The position numbers and the translations under genes are program-made. From contig NC_092577.1 in NCBI RefSeq assembly GCF_037975245.1, positions 7,347,001 to 7,411,000 of the forward strand: a stretch of 64,000 bases of DNA, written 5' to 3'. The notes beneath the pieces are model-generated. The model saw nothing but the letters and a program-made list of their open reading frames with translations, was not told the DNA's origin and ran no database searches. This DNA is from Apostichopus japonicus (taxonomy: Eukaryota > Echinodermata > Holothuroidea > Aspidochirotida > Stichopodidae). This document shows, in pieces, positions 32,850 to 44,511 of this stretch (its first letter is position 1; each line of letters opens with the position of its first letter).

Positions 32850-35718
32850 ATGTTTTAATATTTCTTAGTCTTTGGTTCTTTGTTTATGAATATCTGAAAT
32901 GTTGTAATGGTGATAATTCAAAGGAATAATATATGCGCCGGATTTTTGTAATGGATTCGAGTAAGATATTTTTTACGGAAGCTATAAGTGAACATATTAT
33001 TTGTTTAACGTTGTAGCAATATTATTGTAGGAACTATGAATATGACCGCTTGTGATTAGTCTCAGTAGGTGATGATAATAGAATCAACTACAGCCCACTT
33101 CTTACTTGTATAAGAAACTGAAGGTGGTATGTGCGTCATGAAATATGTAATAAGTCTGATTTAAGTTCCGATGCTGGTTAAAAAGTTACCAGGTTTTTAA
33201 TGAGTTCAAGCATCTATCAAAGTTATAATAATTCATCAAACTGGTGAAAACTATTGAGTGCTATTTGATGGCGATTAAGTTGATACTGTAAACGTAACCA
33301 GCTATGTTAATGCTACATTCGTTAAGTTAGTCTTGTCATCCAACCATTGCTGTAAACGGACCATCCAGCTTCTCCAAAGGAGATTCTACTGCACATCTAA
33401 TATGCTTTCAACAAAATGCAGAAAGCAATATACGACAAAGGCTTATAATCTTTATATCTGTGACGCAGTATCTTGAAACATTCGGTGTCATGTGGTCGTG
33501 ATATTTTGAACATTGTGTTCGTATACAGCGTCACAAAATACGTGTCTAGTTATTTGGTTACCATGGTATCTAGACAACAGAACGAAGCAGTGGTATCATT
33601 GCCGTAGCATACTGATTGGTATTGTGGTCTTGTTGTAAATGTGCGTGGAAAGTGAATTAATCACAGCTCTACCGAATAATCGGTAATGATTTACTCTACA
33701 GAGCGAATCTGATGCCACTAAAATAATATCTTTGCAGGATCTTCTTTTACATTTTCTTTCAAATAACGAATAAAACAATAAAGTTACGAATTTCAAAATA
33801 GTCTTCAAGTTACTTCCATTTTATCAATAAACGTACCACCTCTTTCTTCATTTATATCAATCGCCAAAATGTCCAGCATTTGCATTCTGGAAAACGGTGA
33901 GTCTGATGTTCACAAGCAATTTTGTTTATCTATGCACTCCACACACAAATGATAGTCAATAAAAACCACTTTCTGATATGATTTTATAACCATACAAAGA
34001 ACAACAATGTTAAATCGCGCTGCTTCGCATCGGTCACCATCCGTTACATTACCAGTTCATCCTCATTTCTGACCTACAAACTGCAGGTATTTAATGTCAT
34101 ATACACATTACTGTACGTGGAGCCGTCGCACAAACATTTACCTTGATCAATTTGAGTTAATCATTGATAATATTGAAGATTGAAGAAAGAGTAGCAAAAG
34201 TGAACTTTTACAATTTCTGTACTTTACGATGTTTTTGCTACAATCTGCTGGTATGTAAACTTGACTGTGAAAGGAATGAGAAGGACTTGAAAACATAATG
34301 TTACTTCAGTCCACCAGGGAAAATTAAAGTAAGATTTGTAATAAACAAATATCCATGACACTAAATGTGTGGTACACAGATTGTCTAAATCTGGATGAAC
34401 GACAAATAATTCACTGATTAGGAGCAGTCACGTGATTGTGACAACATATTTTGATATCTTAGTTAGTTGCAGGGTATCCAATAATTCTGCGAATTTTTCA
34501 CGGTTAGGTCAATTTACAACCTATGACGTAATAGGCAGCTTTAGTTAATGGAAGACCAACTTCTCCTTACACCAGAGAAAACGAAAATATTACTATAACC
34601 AGTGAAAACCAGGGAACCTGCTACAAAGACAAATATGCAAGGGAAGCCACAGTAAGCTACAGGATCGGCTAAACGGGACTTTTCTTACGACTGTTGTATG
34701 TGCCATGATGAACATTTGCCGCGACATTAAATGAACATAGACAAGAACAGTACAGCATCGAGACGGTGAAGTTAAAGCGGGATATGTTCAGTACATTCCT
34801 TAAGGAGAAGACATTATTTGATTAAGATATTTGTTAATGTCATTCATGTTTACTACAGCTAAGTTTTGTTTCAGAAGAATAATACCAATGTTTCACGAGG
34901 ATGTATCGTGGTATGTTGGAAACATTAAGCAGCGTTTCAAGATCATACACGCTACTAGTGTTCTACTAAATGTTGAAATGATATGCTTGGTTGTTAATAA
35001 TCATACCAATGCTCATGATATACTTACAGAATGTTATTACAAAAATATATTTTAAAGATATGTATTTCTTTTGACATCCAGATTTTTTTTTCAGTTTGTT
35101 TCTACGTTTGGCTACGTGATACAACAGTTTACGTGAGTTGTTCCTGTATTATTTGGCGCCCTCAACTCTCCACCCAATCCTAGACACTTATGATAGGCAA
35201 TGAATGAGGCTGGAAGGTCCAGGTGTGGCAATATAATAACCTTAACAGTTGAAGATAATTATCAAGATACAATAACCGATGACAAATGATGAGTTTTTAA
35301 TCAGATTACCAGTTACCGAGTATACCGTAGTTGGAACTACTCCACTCCAACCCCCCACCCCTCCCACTCCATATCCTGACTCCTTCAAAATTGTCTAATT
35401 TATATATGTTTGTGTCTGTTCAAACAAGAGGGAAATAATACGAATATGTGTCTTATATTCATATTTTGTCAAGTGATTGCATATGTGTTGGTTACCATGG
35501 TATCTGTACAACAGAACAACAAAGCGGGTTAGTAGAGTTGTACATACTACTGCAGGGTTTCTTTCTATTTTGTAATTAATTATTCCCATTTAACACGAAT
35601 GCAATAATCACCATCCCCCCCTTCCCCTCTAAAAATAAAATAAAAAAGAGTATTAGATCGGAACACTTGCGATGTCATTAATGAAAATAGCTCCTCTTCG
35701 GCCTTCATACATACACAT
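32850..35718. other. Intergenic with diverged duplication (34230-34690)
   Basis: No gene seen. The segment 34230-34690 is related to 38938-39660: both contain CTACAATCTGCTGGTA, a shared TTGAAAACATAATGTTACTT-like stretch and a CAGTAAG(C/A)TACAGG(A/G)TC motif in the same order. A shorter pair occurs at 33547-33590 and 35483-35525 (GGTTACCATGGTATCT). Confidence 0.5.
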
Positions 35719-36029
35719 TACACGCAAAAAAATGGAGTGTTGAATTTGAACACTTTCCAGGTGTAACCGTTCACCCTACACCTGAAGGGTTACTCTGACC
35801 CTGAGTAGGGTTACATAATTCATGTAGCGTGTATTTTTTACACCTGCAGAAAGTGTACTTTCAGTTCGAGCATTCCGATTGGTCAAACCTCCCATCAGCT
35901 GGATTCTTAGTGCAAGTTAAGTGTTTAAACCCCTGACAACATTTAAATGTACTATAGTAACCACGACCATATATACGTGCAAGCCACATAACGTTACGTA
36001 CTCAGTGTGCGATAACGAGCTACAATGGC

Positions 36030-36087
36030 ATGGAAAATGACGTTATAGGAGACTGGGACCTGGGAGAATTGATTGAAAAATTCGGAG
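36030..36087 (+). CDS. Element 1 first coding exon, SAM-like start
   Basis: ATG followed by 19 codons, with peptide MENDVIGDWDLGELIEKFG, ending at a GTATGA donor (phase 1). The W..xxLGELIEKFG pattern is reminiscent of the first helices of sterile alpha motif domains. An upstream ATG at 36025 opens a seven-codon frame in another phase. The call rests on position after the CCAAT-bearing leader, the splice donor and the parallel exon in element 2. Downstream middle exons were not found, so the gene is incomplete. Confidence 0.45.
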
Positions 36088-37021
36088 GTATGATTTGATA
36101 TTATGTAAGTGAACGTGAAAAGAACGAGATATGCTTAGAGACCCACGACTAAGTTGGGTAGACGAATGCATTTGAATCGCTTGCGTTACGTAGACCTAAC
36201 GTTAAAGTCATACGATAAGTTAATATAATAGGCTAGGTGCTATTTGTCATAGTCAACTGATAATTGTCAACGAATCTGTGTAACCTACATACAAGTAAAA
36301 TTAAACGGAATTGCCTACGGACGGACGGAGGACTTTGATCTAGGCCTTTTATGTAACCTAGTGCATTATATTCCTTGTGGGCGTTAACCGTAACTTCGTA
36401 TACCCTGCGAGTCACTTTTTTAAGTAGTAGTAGTACTAGTAGGACATACTTAAGCTATTTCAAGGCAATGCATTTTTAATAGCATCGGGCATGGGCCTAT
36501 AGTTACGCTGGTACTATGTTTAATAAGGGATAAACATATATTCATGTAATGCAATATATAATTACCACTAATTGCCATTTTAGCTTGTAAGTTGTAGCAA
36601 GTAGGCCGAAGCTGATGTGGATCGGTGATACTTTTAGACCTAGGCCCAACCATAATTTAGCGATATTATGGAAGTGATCTAGCTGTTATAGTTCATAGCC
36701 ATCTACACAATTGCATACAATGGGAGTGAGCATTGTTTTAAGCATTGTTAACATGATGCATTGGTTGTAAAAGTTGCCTACATTGTCTGATGAAAGTTTA
36801 ATGCAAGTTCATGTTTGACAAGGAATCACTATAGGCCATCTGGCTTTCTAGTTTCAAACGTGCTTGAAGAAGACAACCACAACTGATTAAATTGTGTGCA
36901 TTTTCTCTAGGAATGTCAATGTTTTGTGAGGGGTACATGTAAATAACTGCTTATGCTCCAAGAATGTTTTAACACAACTTCATTATGATGGGAATTTTCT
37001 TTTCTTTTCTTTTTTACTTAG

Positions 37022-37350
37022 GTAGCATCAACTTGGAATTCTATTTGCAAAAGATTTCAGAAAGACCTCAGCAGTATGTGTTACTTCTTGGAGGAAGCAA
37101 AATACATCCTCAGCAGTCATTTGTGATCATCGAGAGACATGCGCTACCCCAGAGGACATTTATGAAGCCATTGATGTTGCTTCAAATGATTGTACGCGTT
37201 AAATCTGAATTATACCAAATTGCAAGTTTCGGTGCCTGGGAATTTTTCCAAAAAGTTGTCTACCAGTTGCCTGGTGGTGTGAAGTGCAACCAGATTCGAG
37301 ATTTTTATGCTTACCGTGCCAACAAAAAAGACAAAGTAACTGCAGTTTAG
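37022..37350 (+). pseudogene. Element 1 C-terminal coding remnant
   Basis: The open frame is coding-like: SINLEFYLQKISERPQQYV, a LLLGGSKIHPQQSFVIIERH segment, and later WEFFQKVVYQLPGG. Around 37150-37190 the better match switches frame (IYEAIDVAS in the +1 frame), so at least one and probably two frameshifts are present. The GGSKIHPQQSF..ERHALP segment aligns with LGPELNPKQFFIVADKLAIP in element 2. This style of C-terminal region occurs in multicopy SAM-domain (SAMD3-like) proteins of fish and invertebrates as I remember them; a search would settle it. Confidence 0.5.
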
Positions 37351-37850
37351 CAGTTGTCATAGACAGCACTCCACGTTTCCTCATCTCACGGATCAGAATG
37401 TATGTAAAGTTGTTGCTTATTTGGAATTGTCTTTGGGAAGAGTTGTTTCTTTGTGTTTAATTTGGAATACCAAGGGCACGAGCCAACAACAAAGACGAAG
37501 TAACTGCAGTGTAGCAGTCATCAGAGACAGCACTCTACGTTTTCTCATCCCACGGATCAGCATATATCTAAAGTTGTTGCCTATTTGAAATTGACTTTGG
37601 GAAGAGTTGTTTCTTGTGTTTAATCTGGAATACCAAAAGGCATTTGCCAACAACAAATACATAGTCACTGTAGTGTAGCAGTCATCATACACAGCACTCC
37701 ATGTTTTTTCATCCCATGGATCAGAATTTCTCTAAAGTTGTTGCATATTTGAAATTGACTTTGGGAAGAATTGTTTCTTTGTGTTTAATCTGGAATACCA
37801 AAAGGCATGCGCAAACAATAAAGACCAAGTAACTGAACTGTAGCAATTGA
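37318..37850. repeat. 164 bp tandem repeat, about 3.2 copies
   Basis: The anchor ACAGCACTCCACGTTT recurs at 37363, 37527 and 37691. The unit includes the last codons of the coding remnant (AAAGACAAAGTAACTGCAGT), so the end of the gene itself was amplified. Minus-strand frames of 91-98 codons here are by-products. Confidence 0.9.
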
Positions 37851-38379
37851 AAATGTTGGCACTTTTAAGTTGACTTCATTCCACAAGACAGTACTTTTAT
37901 AGCCTAAATTGTTTATTTTACATTTAATGGGATATAATATATGGACCTCTGGAATAGGAAGGTAGGTAGTAGGGTTCTTAATTGCTGAAAATCGCACATT
38001 CTGGATTGTTTGTGTTGTCATTGCTTTTTGCTCTCTCTTAAATGTACCTCTCTGCTGTGAGCGATTCAAACATGCATCCATATATTGTTTACCTAATTAC
38101 TAGATAATAATTAACCTAAAACCTGTATAAAATATTTACTAAATGGGTGCTATGTAAACTTCTCTTGCAAAATTTTACATAACAGTGTTGTATTTGCGTT
38201 ACATAATAAACATGTAAAACTGTACAAACCAGCAGTTAAGTAATTTTTACTTAAATGTTTAAGTGTTCTTATTTCACATGAAAATTAAGTATAATTTTAC
38301 TTAACCTGTGTATCACGTTTTTTGAATTTATGGGATTTGGGGTTTGCAATTTCACCTGCAATTGTCAATTGAACATCAG

Positions 38380-38660
38380 TAAGGTGTTGGCTATATTCAA
38401 CACGCAAAAAGTGTAAGAATAGCCAGACATGTGGTGTTACTACAGCTCTCCCATCAACTGAGTAATAAACACCTTTGAAGAGCTAAATTTAGGTGACTGG
38501 GTGTGACAATGACACCTGCAAGTGTTGATAAATTCAACACCAGCGAGGTGTTAGATTTTCAACACTCGGAAAGTGTAAAATTAGCAAGGAGGGTGTTGTC
38601 CCTGTACGAGCTAGGCTGAAGTGTTTGATATAACACTTATCGATTACTTTTCAACACTTC
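38380..38660. repeat. Subterminal GTGTTGAA-word cluster of element 1
   Basis: About 16 occurrences of GTGTT/AACAC-type words in both orientations (for example AAGGTGTTGG, TTCAACACC, AGGTGTTAG, TTCAACACTC), leading directly into the right terminal repeat. Confidence 0.8.
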
Positions 38661-38675
38661 ATTTTTTTGAGTGTA

Positions 38676-39686
38676 CGTAGATCATGGCAAGCATTACCAT
38701 TCAGAAGAATATACTAGAGTTTATTGGTTTCAAATAAAAACCAGACCCGTCCTTTCATTATATCTAAGCCTGCTAGACCCATACACTTATGTTAGTTACG
38801 TTTACACTAATATGGATAAATAATAATTTAAGCCAGTGATCCTTCAATTCCCCTGAAGAATTTTAAGGAACAAAGTCAATTTATTAGCAAGATATAATTC
38901 CACAGGAAGAATACCATAATGGATATTTGAGTTGTTTCTTCTACAATCTGCTGGTAACAAACTTGGCCGTAAAATGAAAGATAAGGACCTTGAAAAAAAA
39001 TGTTACTTTATTTCACCAAAATCACACCAGGTTAGATGAGAGTAGGCATGGATTTTAATGGAATGGAAACAAACAATTAAAACATGACACTTAATTTGTG
39101 GGACACAATATTGTCTGAATTTAAATAAACGATAAATAACTCACTAGTAAGTAGCAGTCACAACATAACTACATATCTTAATTAGTTGCAGGGCTATCCA
39201 GTTATGTTCGCACATTATATGGATTGTTCAAAGATATGACGTATTACGTACCATGAAGCTTTATTTAATTGCTTTAAAACGTCTACCCAGTGACTTAATT
39301 TTCAATTTTATTTGAGTTGAACACTACAAAAGTATAGAAACAAACTCAACATAAGTTTTTAGAGTCAAATTCCACATACATCTGTTCCTATTACTAACTT
39401 CCAATTTTCCCCATTCCATTCTGTGCATTTGACCAATTCGCAAAATACCATAGAAATAGTTTAAGGTAATTTGATAAGCCTATTACTTGATCAAGACCAA
39501 CAATTTAAAGTAATATATATTAGTGTAAAAATCATGCATAGGAAACCCACGTCTCACACTAATAAAAACAATTTAAAACATGTCAATGTCTATATAAAAC
39601 CAGGGAGTTGGTACAGTAAGATACAGGGTCAGTTAAATGGTCTGTTACAACATAAATCAGGAGTATGGCTGTAAACGCAACATGAC
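38676..39686. other. Intergenic; diverged copy of 34230-34690
   Basis: 38938-39660 resembles 34230-34690 in ordered blocks but with many differences and indels. No gene seen. Confidence 0.5.
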
Positions 39687-39800
39687 GAACGTGATAATAC
39701 TACGTACGTCATATTATCACGTTCGTACGTGATAACTATTACGTACGTAAGTAGTATTATTAAGTACGTACGTGATAATTATTGCGTACGTACGTAATCC
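39687..39800. repeat. ACGTACGT palindrome cluster
   Basis: A perfect 12 bp inverted repeat GAACGTGATAAT (39687-39698) and ATTATCACGTTC (39713-39724) with a 14-base loop, followed by three further (T)ACGTACGT words and ACGTGATAA(C/T)TATT repeats. It could be a small TIR remnant or hairpin; function unknown. Confidence 0.75.
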
Positions 39801-41540
39801 TTGTTTTTGACCATGTCCTCTCTAGACCTTCGTACTTTCACAACCTCTCAAAATAATAAGACGGTATATGTCAAAAATGATTGACATATACGTAACAAAC
39901 CTTTATAGGCTATGTATCTTTACAATATTTGTAATACTATCTCACTGATAATTTCACTTATATGGAAGTTGTACGAGTGTTTCAATATAGAACAAATCAT
40001 TGGATGGGCTGAATAAGATTCATGAAAACAATGCTCGCATATCAAGACCCTCCGCCCCCCCTCCCCTTCATTCCCTGTTCTAATCCCTCAATTTTGTCTT
40101 CTTTCTTACACGACGATCTGAATTCTGCTTTTCTCTAAATGTGGCAAAAGATCACATTGCATCTAAAAAGGCTGAAACTACTAGAATTTAGTATCCTTCA
40201 CTCATTGCTGTATGTTTACACGCAGTGACGGGCCTGACGGCTGTCTCGAAATGGGTTTATAAAACACAATAAGAGTGATTTTGTTCATATACTTTAATCT
40301 TACTGAACTATTCGAATATTCTCTAACAGTGTGTAAGGATACAGTATTGTAGTATATAGCTGGAGTCCCAGTTTTTCATGTTTTGTACGAAGTGTATATT
40401 ATTTCAGACATTTCTGATTTGAAAATATATTAAATCACATTTTGATGAAGAAATAACGGGGATAATATGAAGAAAAAGTGTTTCCAATTGAAGACTTGAA
40501 GTTTTTAACGTTAGTTTCGTTGTCCAACTATCTAATATTTTAATATATAATTAATATAAAGAAGTGGCCATGTTATTTTTTATTTAAAGTTTATTTTCCA
40601 GTGGTAGAAGAAACTAAAGAAAAGTAATCCAAATATATAAGTCTTTTTTAAAGGATTATATTTCACTACTTTGAGGGTGAAATGGACACCACGTAAATAA
40701 TGCTAAAGCTGTGGTATCCTTCAACAATCGAGTAGCCTGTACATAGTTTCATTGTGTTATCTTTTAAGTAGATAAATAGTAGATAAATATTCATAGATAT
40801 TCACTATTTTCTGATGAAGGTTTTTTCTTCAATGTAGCAAAATATTAATACAATGCTGATTTAATGAAAACTTAGCATGTGTGTCTCGTTTCTGCCAGCC
40901 AGCATTGTGCCTTTGTATATACCTGTAAGAGAATATCTTGAATAATGCAACACATTTGTGGTTGAGTCATAAGGGACACACAGGTTACATTCAGGTAGAA
41001 AAGGCAACAATAATAAAAGAAATCTGACCAACGTTTGGGAGCAGGAGCAAGAAGATGTCTGTAAATTTCTGTTGTTTAAAGTTTTTTTTCTGTTTATCAT
41101 AATCTAATTCAAATGCTACCATCAACTAAGTGCATTTTACTGATTATGTTGTCACTATTATTTATTTTATATTTACTGGTAAAGTAATACAGAGGGCAGG
41201 TTAGCTCAAATAAGCTGACCAGAATGCATTATGAGAAATAGCTGTTAGAAAGGCGCACAATCTCTTACCTGCCATAGACCGGTCTGTAGATTGAGGCGAC
41301 GAGAACCATTAAGATCTTGATTGTCCAATACTATTGAATAAAAAGAACGAAATTGATGAAAATGCAAGTGCCATATAAATCTCTCTTTTTTTCTTGTCCT
41401 TTGTTTTGGGAGGGGGGGGGGGGGGTTGGAAGGAAATATTAAACATTACATTCACCAGATTTATGTTGGCCCTCGATGATACCGTCATATCAGCTGAGAA
41501 ATCAATCTGGTTGATTCCTTAAGTTTGATCTTATTAGTTT
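39801..41540. other. Intergenic, no gene seen
   Basis: AT-rich; a poly-G run lies near 41411-41426. A minus frame at 40861-41100 has no features of a gene. Confidence 0.5.
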
Positions 41541-41740
41541 ATTATTATTATTATCATCTCAGTGGTGTAGCTGATCAGTTTACAATCATTATATCTCAGT
41601 AAGATTACCGATCAGTTTACTATCATTATCATCTCGGTTTTATACCTGATCATTTTACAAGCAATATCCTATTAGTTACATAACCAATCATGTTAGAATT
41701 GTTGTCATCTCATTAGTTAATCAGTTGTACACTTATCCTA
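41541..41740. repeat. 37-39 bp minisatellite, about 5 copies
   Basis: Degenerate unit of about 37 bp ending in TGATCA/CGATCA followed by GTTTAC(A/T)ATCATTATATCT. Confidence 0.8.
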
Positions 41741-43346
41741 CATAACACATGTGAAACAACTCAAATAGGAGTGAATATTGAACTAAATAAAGAAAACAAA
41801 TCATGATAGTCTAGTATTTGATGTTCAGATCAAGAATAATCATCCATGAGACGATGAACTGATCAGAGAACACTCAATATCAGTGACGTCATCACAGATA
41901 ACGAAAGTCAATAATTTAAATGTTGATAATAGAATAAATACTATTTGGATATATGGAGCTACAAGCCTAGGCAAGTCATCGTCATAATCACGTGATCACA
42001 ATTCCAATGTCCTGAGAGTATGTCAGTTGTATAAACTAAGGTTTATATGTCTTGTTTTCAGTCACTTTCTTAGGTATGTTTGTTTTCAACTGTATGACGA
42101 CTAAATACATCAATCTCTCTACTAGTACCTTATATGGAGGAGGAAGGTATGTAAAATCTAACATCGTGTTATTATGACTTGACATGCACAATTGTAACAT
42201 TAAACAATAACGCTGTTCAAATTTCTGAGTAATTTTAAGAAACCTACATTAAAGTATGTTATTAACAGAAGTGTAAATGGAGACAAACAACACTTACGTG
42301 CAAACACATATTAATGAAGATACCATCTCAATATAAATTATGTTTTGTGTCGTGGTTTGTCTTTCAGATCATCAATAAGGCCGTGACAAAACTACAACAC
42401 GAACTAAACAGAAAAATCAGCAGCAATTGTATACAATTTCAGTAAGTGTTGAATTGAAATAGAACAGACCATTGTAATATCCCTTTGTTTCTGTTTGTTT
42501 ACATCTTCTGCTTACGGAATTTGAATGCAAGCCTAGGCTATCACAGCCGATCTTACAAAGATATCATAATTGCAGTGCGCCCTCTATTAATAACCGGCCG
42601 TTTTACCGGCCAGAACTACCCACCTGCTTTAACTGAAAGCAGGTCCTTAGTTTTACGGTTATGTTTCAGTTACAATTCTGGTGACGATATGACAAATGCT
42701 CATTTCCACTCAACTCAAGAAACACGTATCTAGTTTGAATAACCACGATAACTTCTTTTTCATACCATGGCCTGCAGCATAGGTGCATCCATGGCAGTTC
42801 ACTTGATCCAAGCGAAGGATGGATACTTTTTCTTGAGCATCATATTTATTTAATGAGTAAGAACATTGAACATTCGATAAAGAAAACATAATTGATATTT
42901 TTTTTGGAGTTTACTCGTTGACCGATGAAGAAGACTAATTGAATTGTATCTACTCTGAATTGCTCTCTTAACTACTACTTGCAAGGTCAATGGTTACTCT
43001 AAGAAACACAGTAAGCTGCCTTACTCAAACAAAGAAAATGTTAAGATCAAACTGCGACAGATACTACGCGTTATAGGGAGTAAAGTATACATCGCTACCT
43101 CATCAAGTATATAACACCGATGTAAAACTGTATCGAATCGATAAACATTATGTATATTGATAGTGTAACGTCACTTCTCTGTCTGGTAGGGCAGTCTTTA
43201 ATGATGGGGTTGGCGAAAGAGAATTTCGACAAAAAGATGACAATGGAGAAGATGCTACAGTGCTCGTGGCACAGTGGTATCGTTTATTCAGACTTCCGTC
43301 TCCTTACTAGGTTCATTAAATGTTCTTACACTTATCCTTGATTACG
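41741..43346. other. Intergenic, no gene seen
   Basis: Nothing recognisable on either strand; short open frames only. Confidence 0.5.
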
Positions 43347-43618
43347 CTAAACGTAACTGTTAACGCAATTCCTCAACGCGGCGTCTAAACACAGCGTAGA
43401 ACACGGCACTAAACGGAACGCCCAACGAAACGTCCAACGCGGCGCCACACGCAGCGTATAACGCAACGTACAACGCGGCGCCCAACGCAGCGCAGAACCT
43501 AACGTATATCGCGGCGCTAAACACAACGCCAAACGCAACGTCCAACGCGGCGCCACTCGCAGCGTATAGCGCAACGTATAACGCGGCGAAAAACGGAACG
43601 CCAAACGCAGCGTCTAAA
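43347..43618. repeat. 12 bp CpG-rich tandem array
   Basis: About 22 degenerate copies of AACGC(A/G)(A/G)CGxxx, alternating CGGCG, CAACG and CAGCG cores, in otherwise AT-rich DNA. The 12 bp unit gives four-residue periodic open frames on the minus strand (85 and 112 codons). These are low-complexity, without a domain, and I treat them as artefacts. Confidence 0.9.
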
Positions 43619-44250
43619 TATGAAAACAGATTCAAAGCTACATTTAACTTAACGGTGTCTGCAATGCCGTTAATCGATGTAAATATACTAAGAACCAATC
43701 GATGGACTAAATGGCAGTAATGTATCTTTCTGATAGCTGACCTAGGCTATTCACTTATGTTCCTACTTACGGACTAACTGAAATATATCCAATCACAGCA
43801 GAACACTGATTTCTACTAAAGTAAACACATTGTCACGCAGTTCAGAGCGCTATACTAAAGAGCGCTATACGTAAAATGATAACAGTCGGCCAATAACGTT
43901 ACTCCTAAATAACTGGGCGTAATCTCCCTCAGTGCAATAGCGCAGTTTGCTAACAATTTATACAACTCACAAATGTAGTCAATACTATTCTGAGCGCTTA
44001 CAATATCTACGAACAGTTATACACGGTGCCGTGTTATTAGAAACCTATCAACTTGGATAATAGTAAATGACATGATAACGTACCGTACGTAGACGTCTTG
44101 AGTGATTTTGTCAAAGAGTCCCACGCTGTACGTACCATCAGTTCCTTTTATACTAGCCTATAGAGGAATTCAATTTCTCTGGAAAATATTTGAAGCACTG
44201 GTTGGTTCCACGAGGGGAATCCCCTCGGAAACCACATATAATAAATCAAT
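43619..44250. other. Intergenic, no gene seen
   Basis: No gene or element end supported. Confidence 0.5.
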
Positions 44251-44255
44251 TATAG

Positions 44256-44511
44256 TTATCTAGAATGTATTCCAAGCAGGCTGGTGGGGATCCGTTGAAC
44301 TTCCGCAGCAGCGTTTTGCAGATATATTGAAGTAATTGTAAAAAAAACACTGAAATCTATTTGTGAGAAGTGCTCAATTTTCAGCGGATTGAAGTGCAGG
44401 GCCCTGTTGAAGGGATGGGGCCAAGCATCAGGAATCTGCTGCATTTTATTTACGTGTGAAAGTAAGTTAGCCGGACGTTTCGATCCTAGCAGGATCTTCT
44501 CCAGAGGCTAA
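44256..44511 (-). mobile_element. Penelope-like element remnant with ribozyme region
   Basis: The minus strand contains the hammerhead-like motif at 44467-44511 followed by a short protein-like run (QQIPDAWPHPFNRALHFN) of about 60 codons. No reverse transcriptase or GIY-YIG endonuclease is recognisable, so this is at most a truncated Penelope long-terminal-repeat-type end. The assignment leans on the ribozyme-like motif. Confidence 0.45.
44467..44511 (-). ncRNA. Hammerhead-ribozyme-like motif, short stem III type
   Basis: On the minus strand the order is: stem I strand TTAGCC, core CTGGAGA (consensus CTGATGA), stem II GATCC-TGCTA-GGATC, core GAAA, then CGTC and stem I partner GGCTAA. Six base pairs close stem I and five close stem II. 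The one-pair stem III is typical of hammerheads in Penelope-like elements. Two bases of the first core differ from consensus, so catalysis is probably lost. Confidence 0.6.

Larger units (their letters stand above)
35721..38673 (+). mobile_element. TA-flanked motif-array element 1 (2953 bp), nonautonomous
   Basis: TA dinucleotides flank it (35719-35720 and 38674-38675). The inverted ends CACGCAAAAAAATG and CACTCAAAAAAATG continue into GAAGTGTTGAA-type sequence; 22 of 24 bases match. Subterminal zones repeat the word GTGTTGAA / TTCAACAC (and GTGTAA variants) in both orientations, sparsely on the left (35737-35860) and densely on the right (38380-38660). Inside are a CCAAT-containing leader, a short first exon (36030-36087) and a decayed C-terminal coding region (about 37022-37350). 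It shares termini style and protein family with 47194-52246. The superfamily is unassigned. Confidence 0.8.

Noticed and set aside
43347-43698. 85- and 112-codon minus frames with four-residue periodicity
   Set aside because: Explained by the 12 bp tandem array; no domain or start context. Kept only as a low-priority transcription check.
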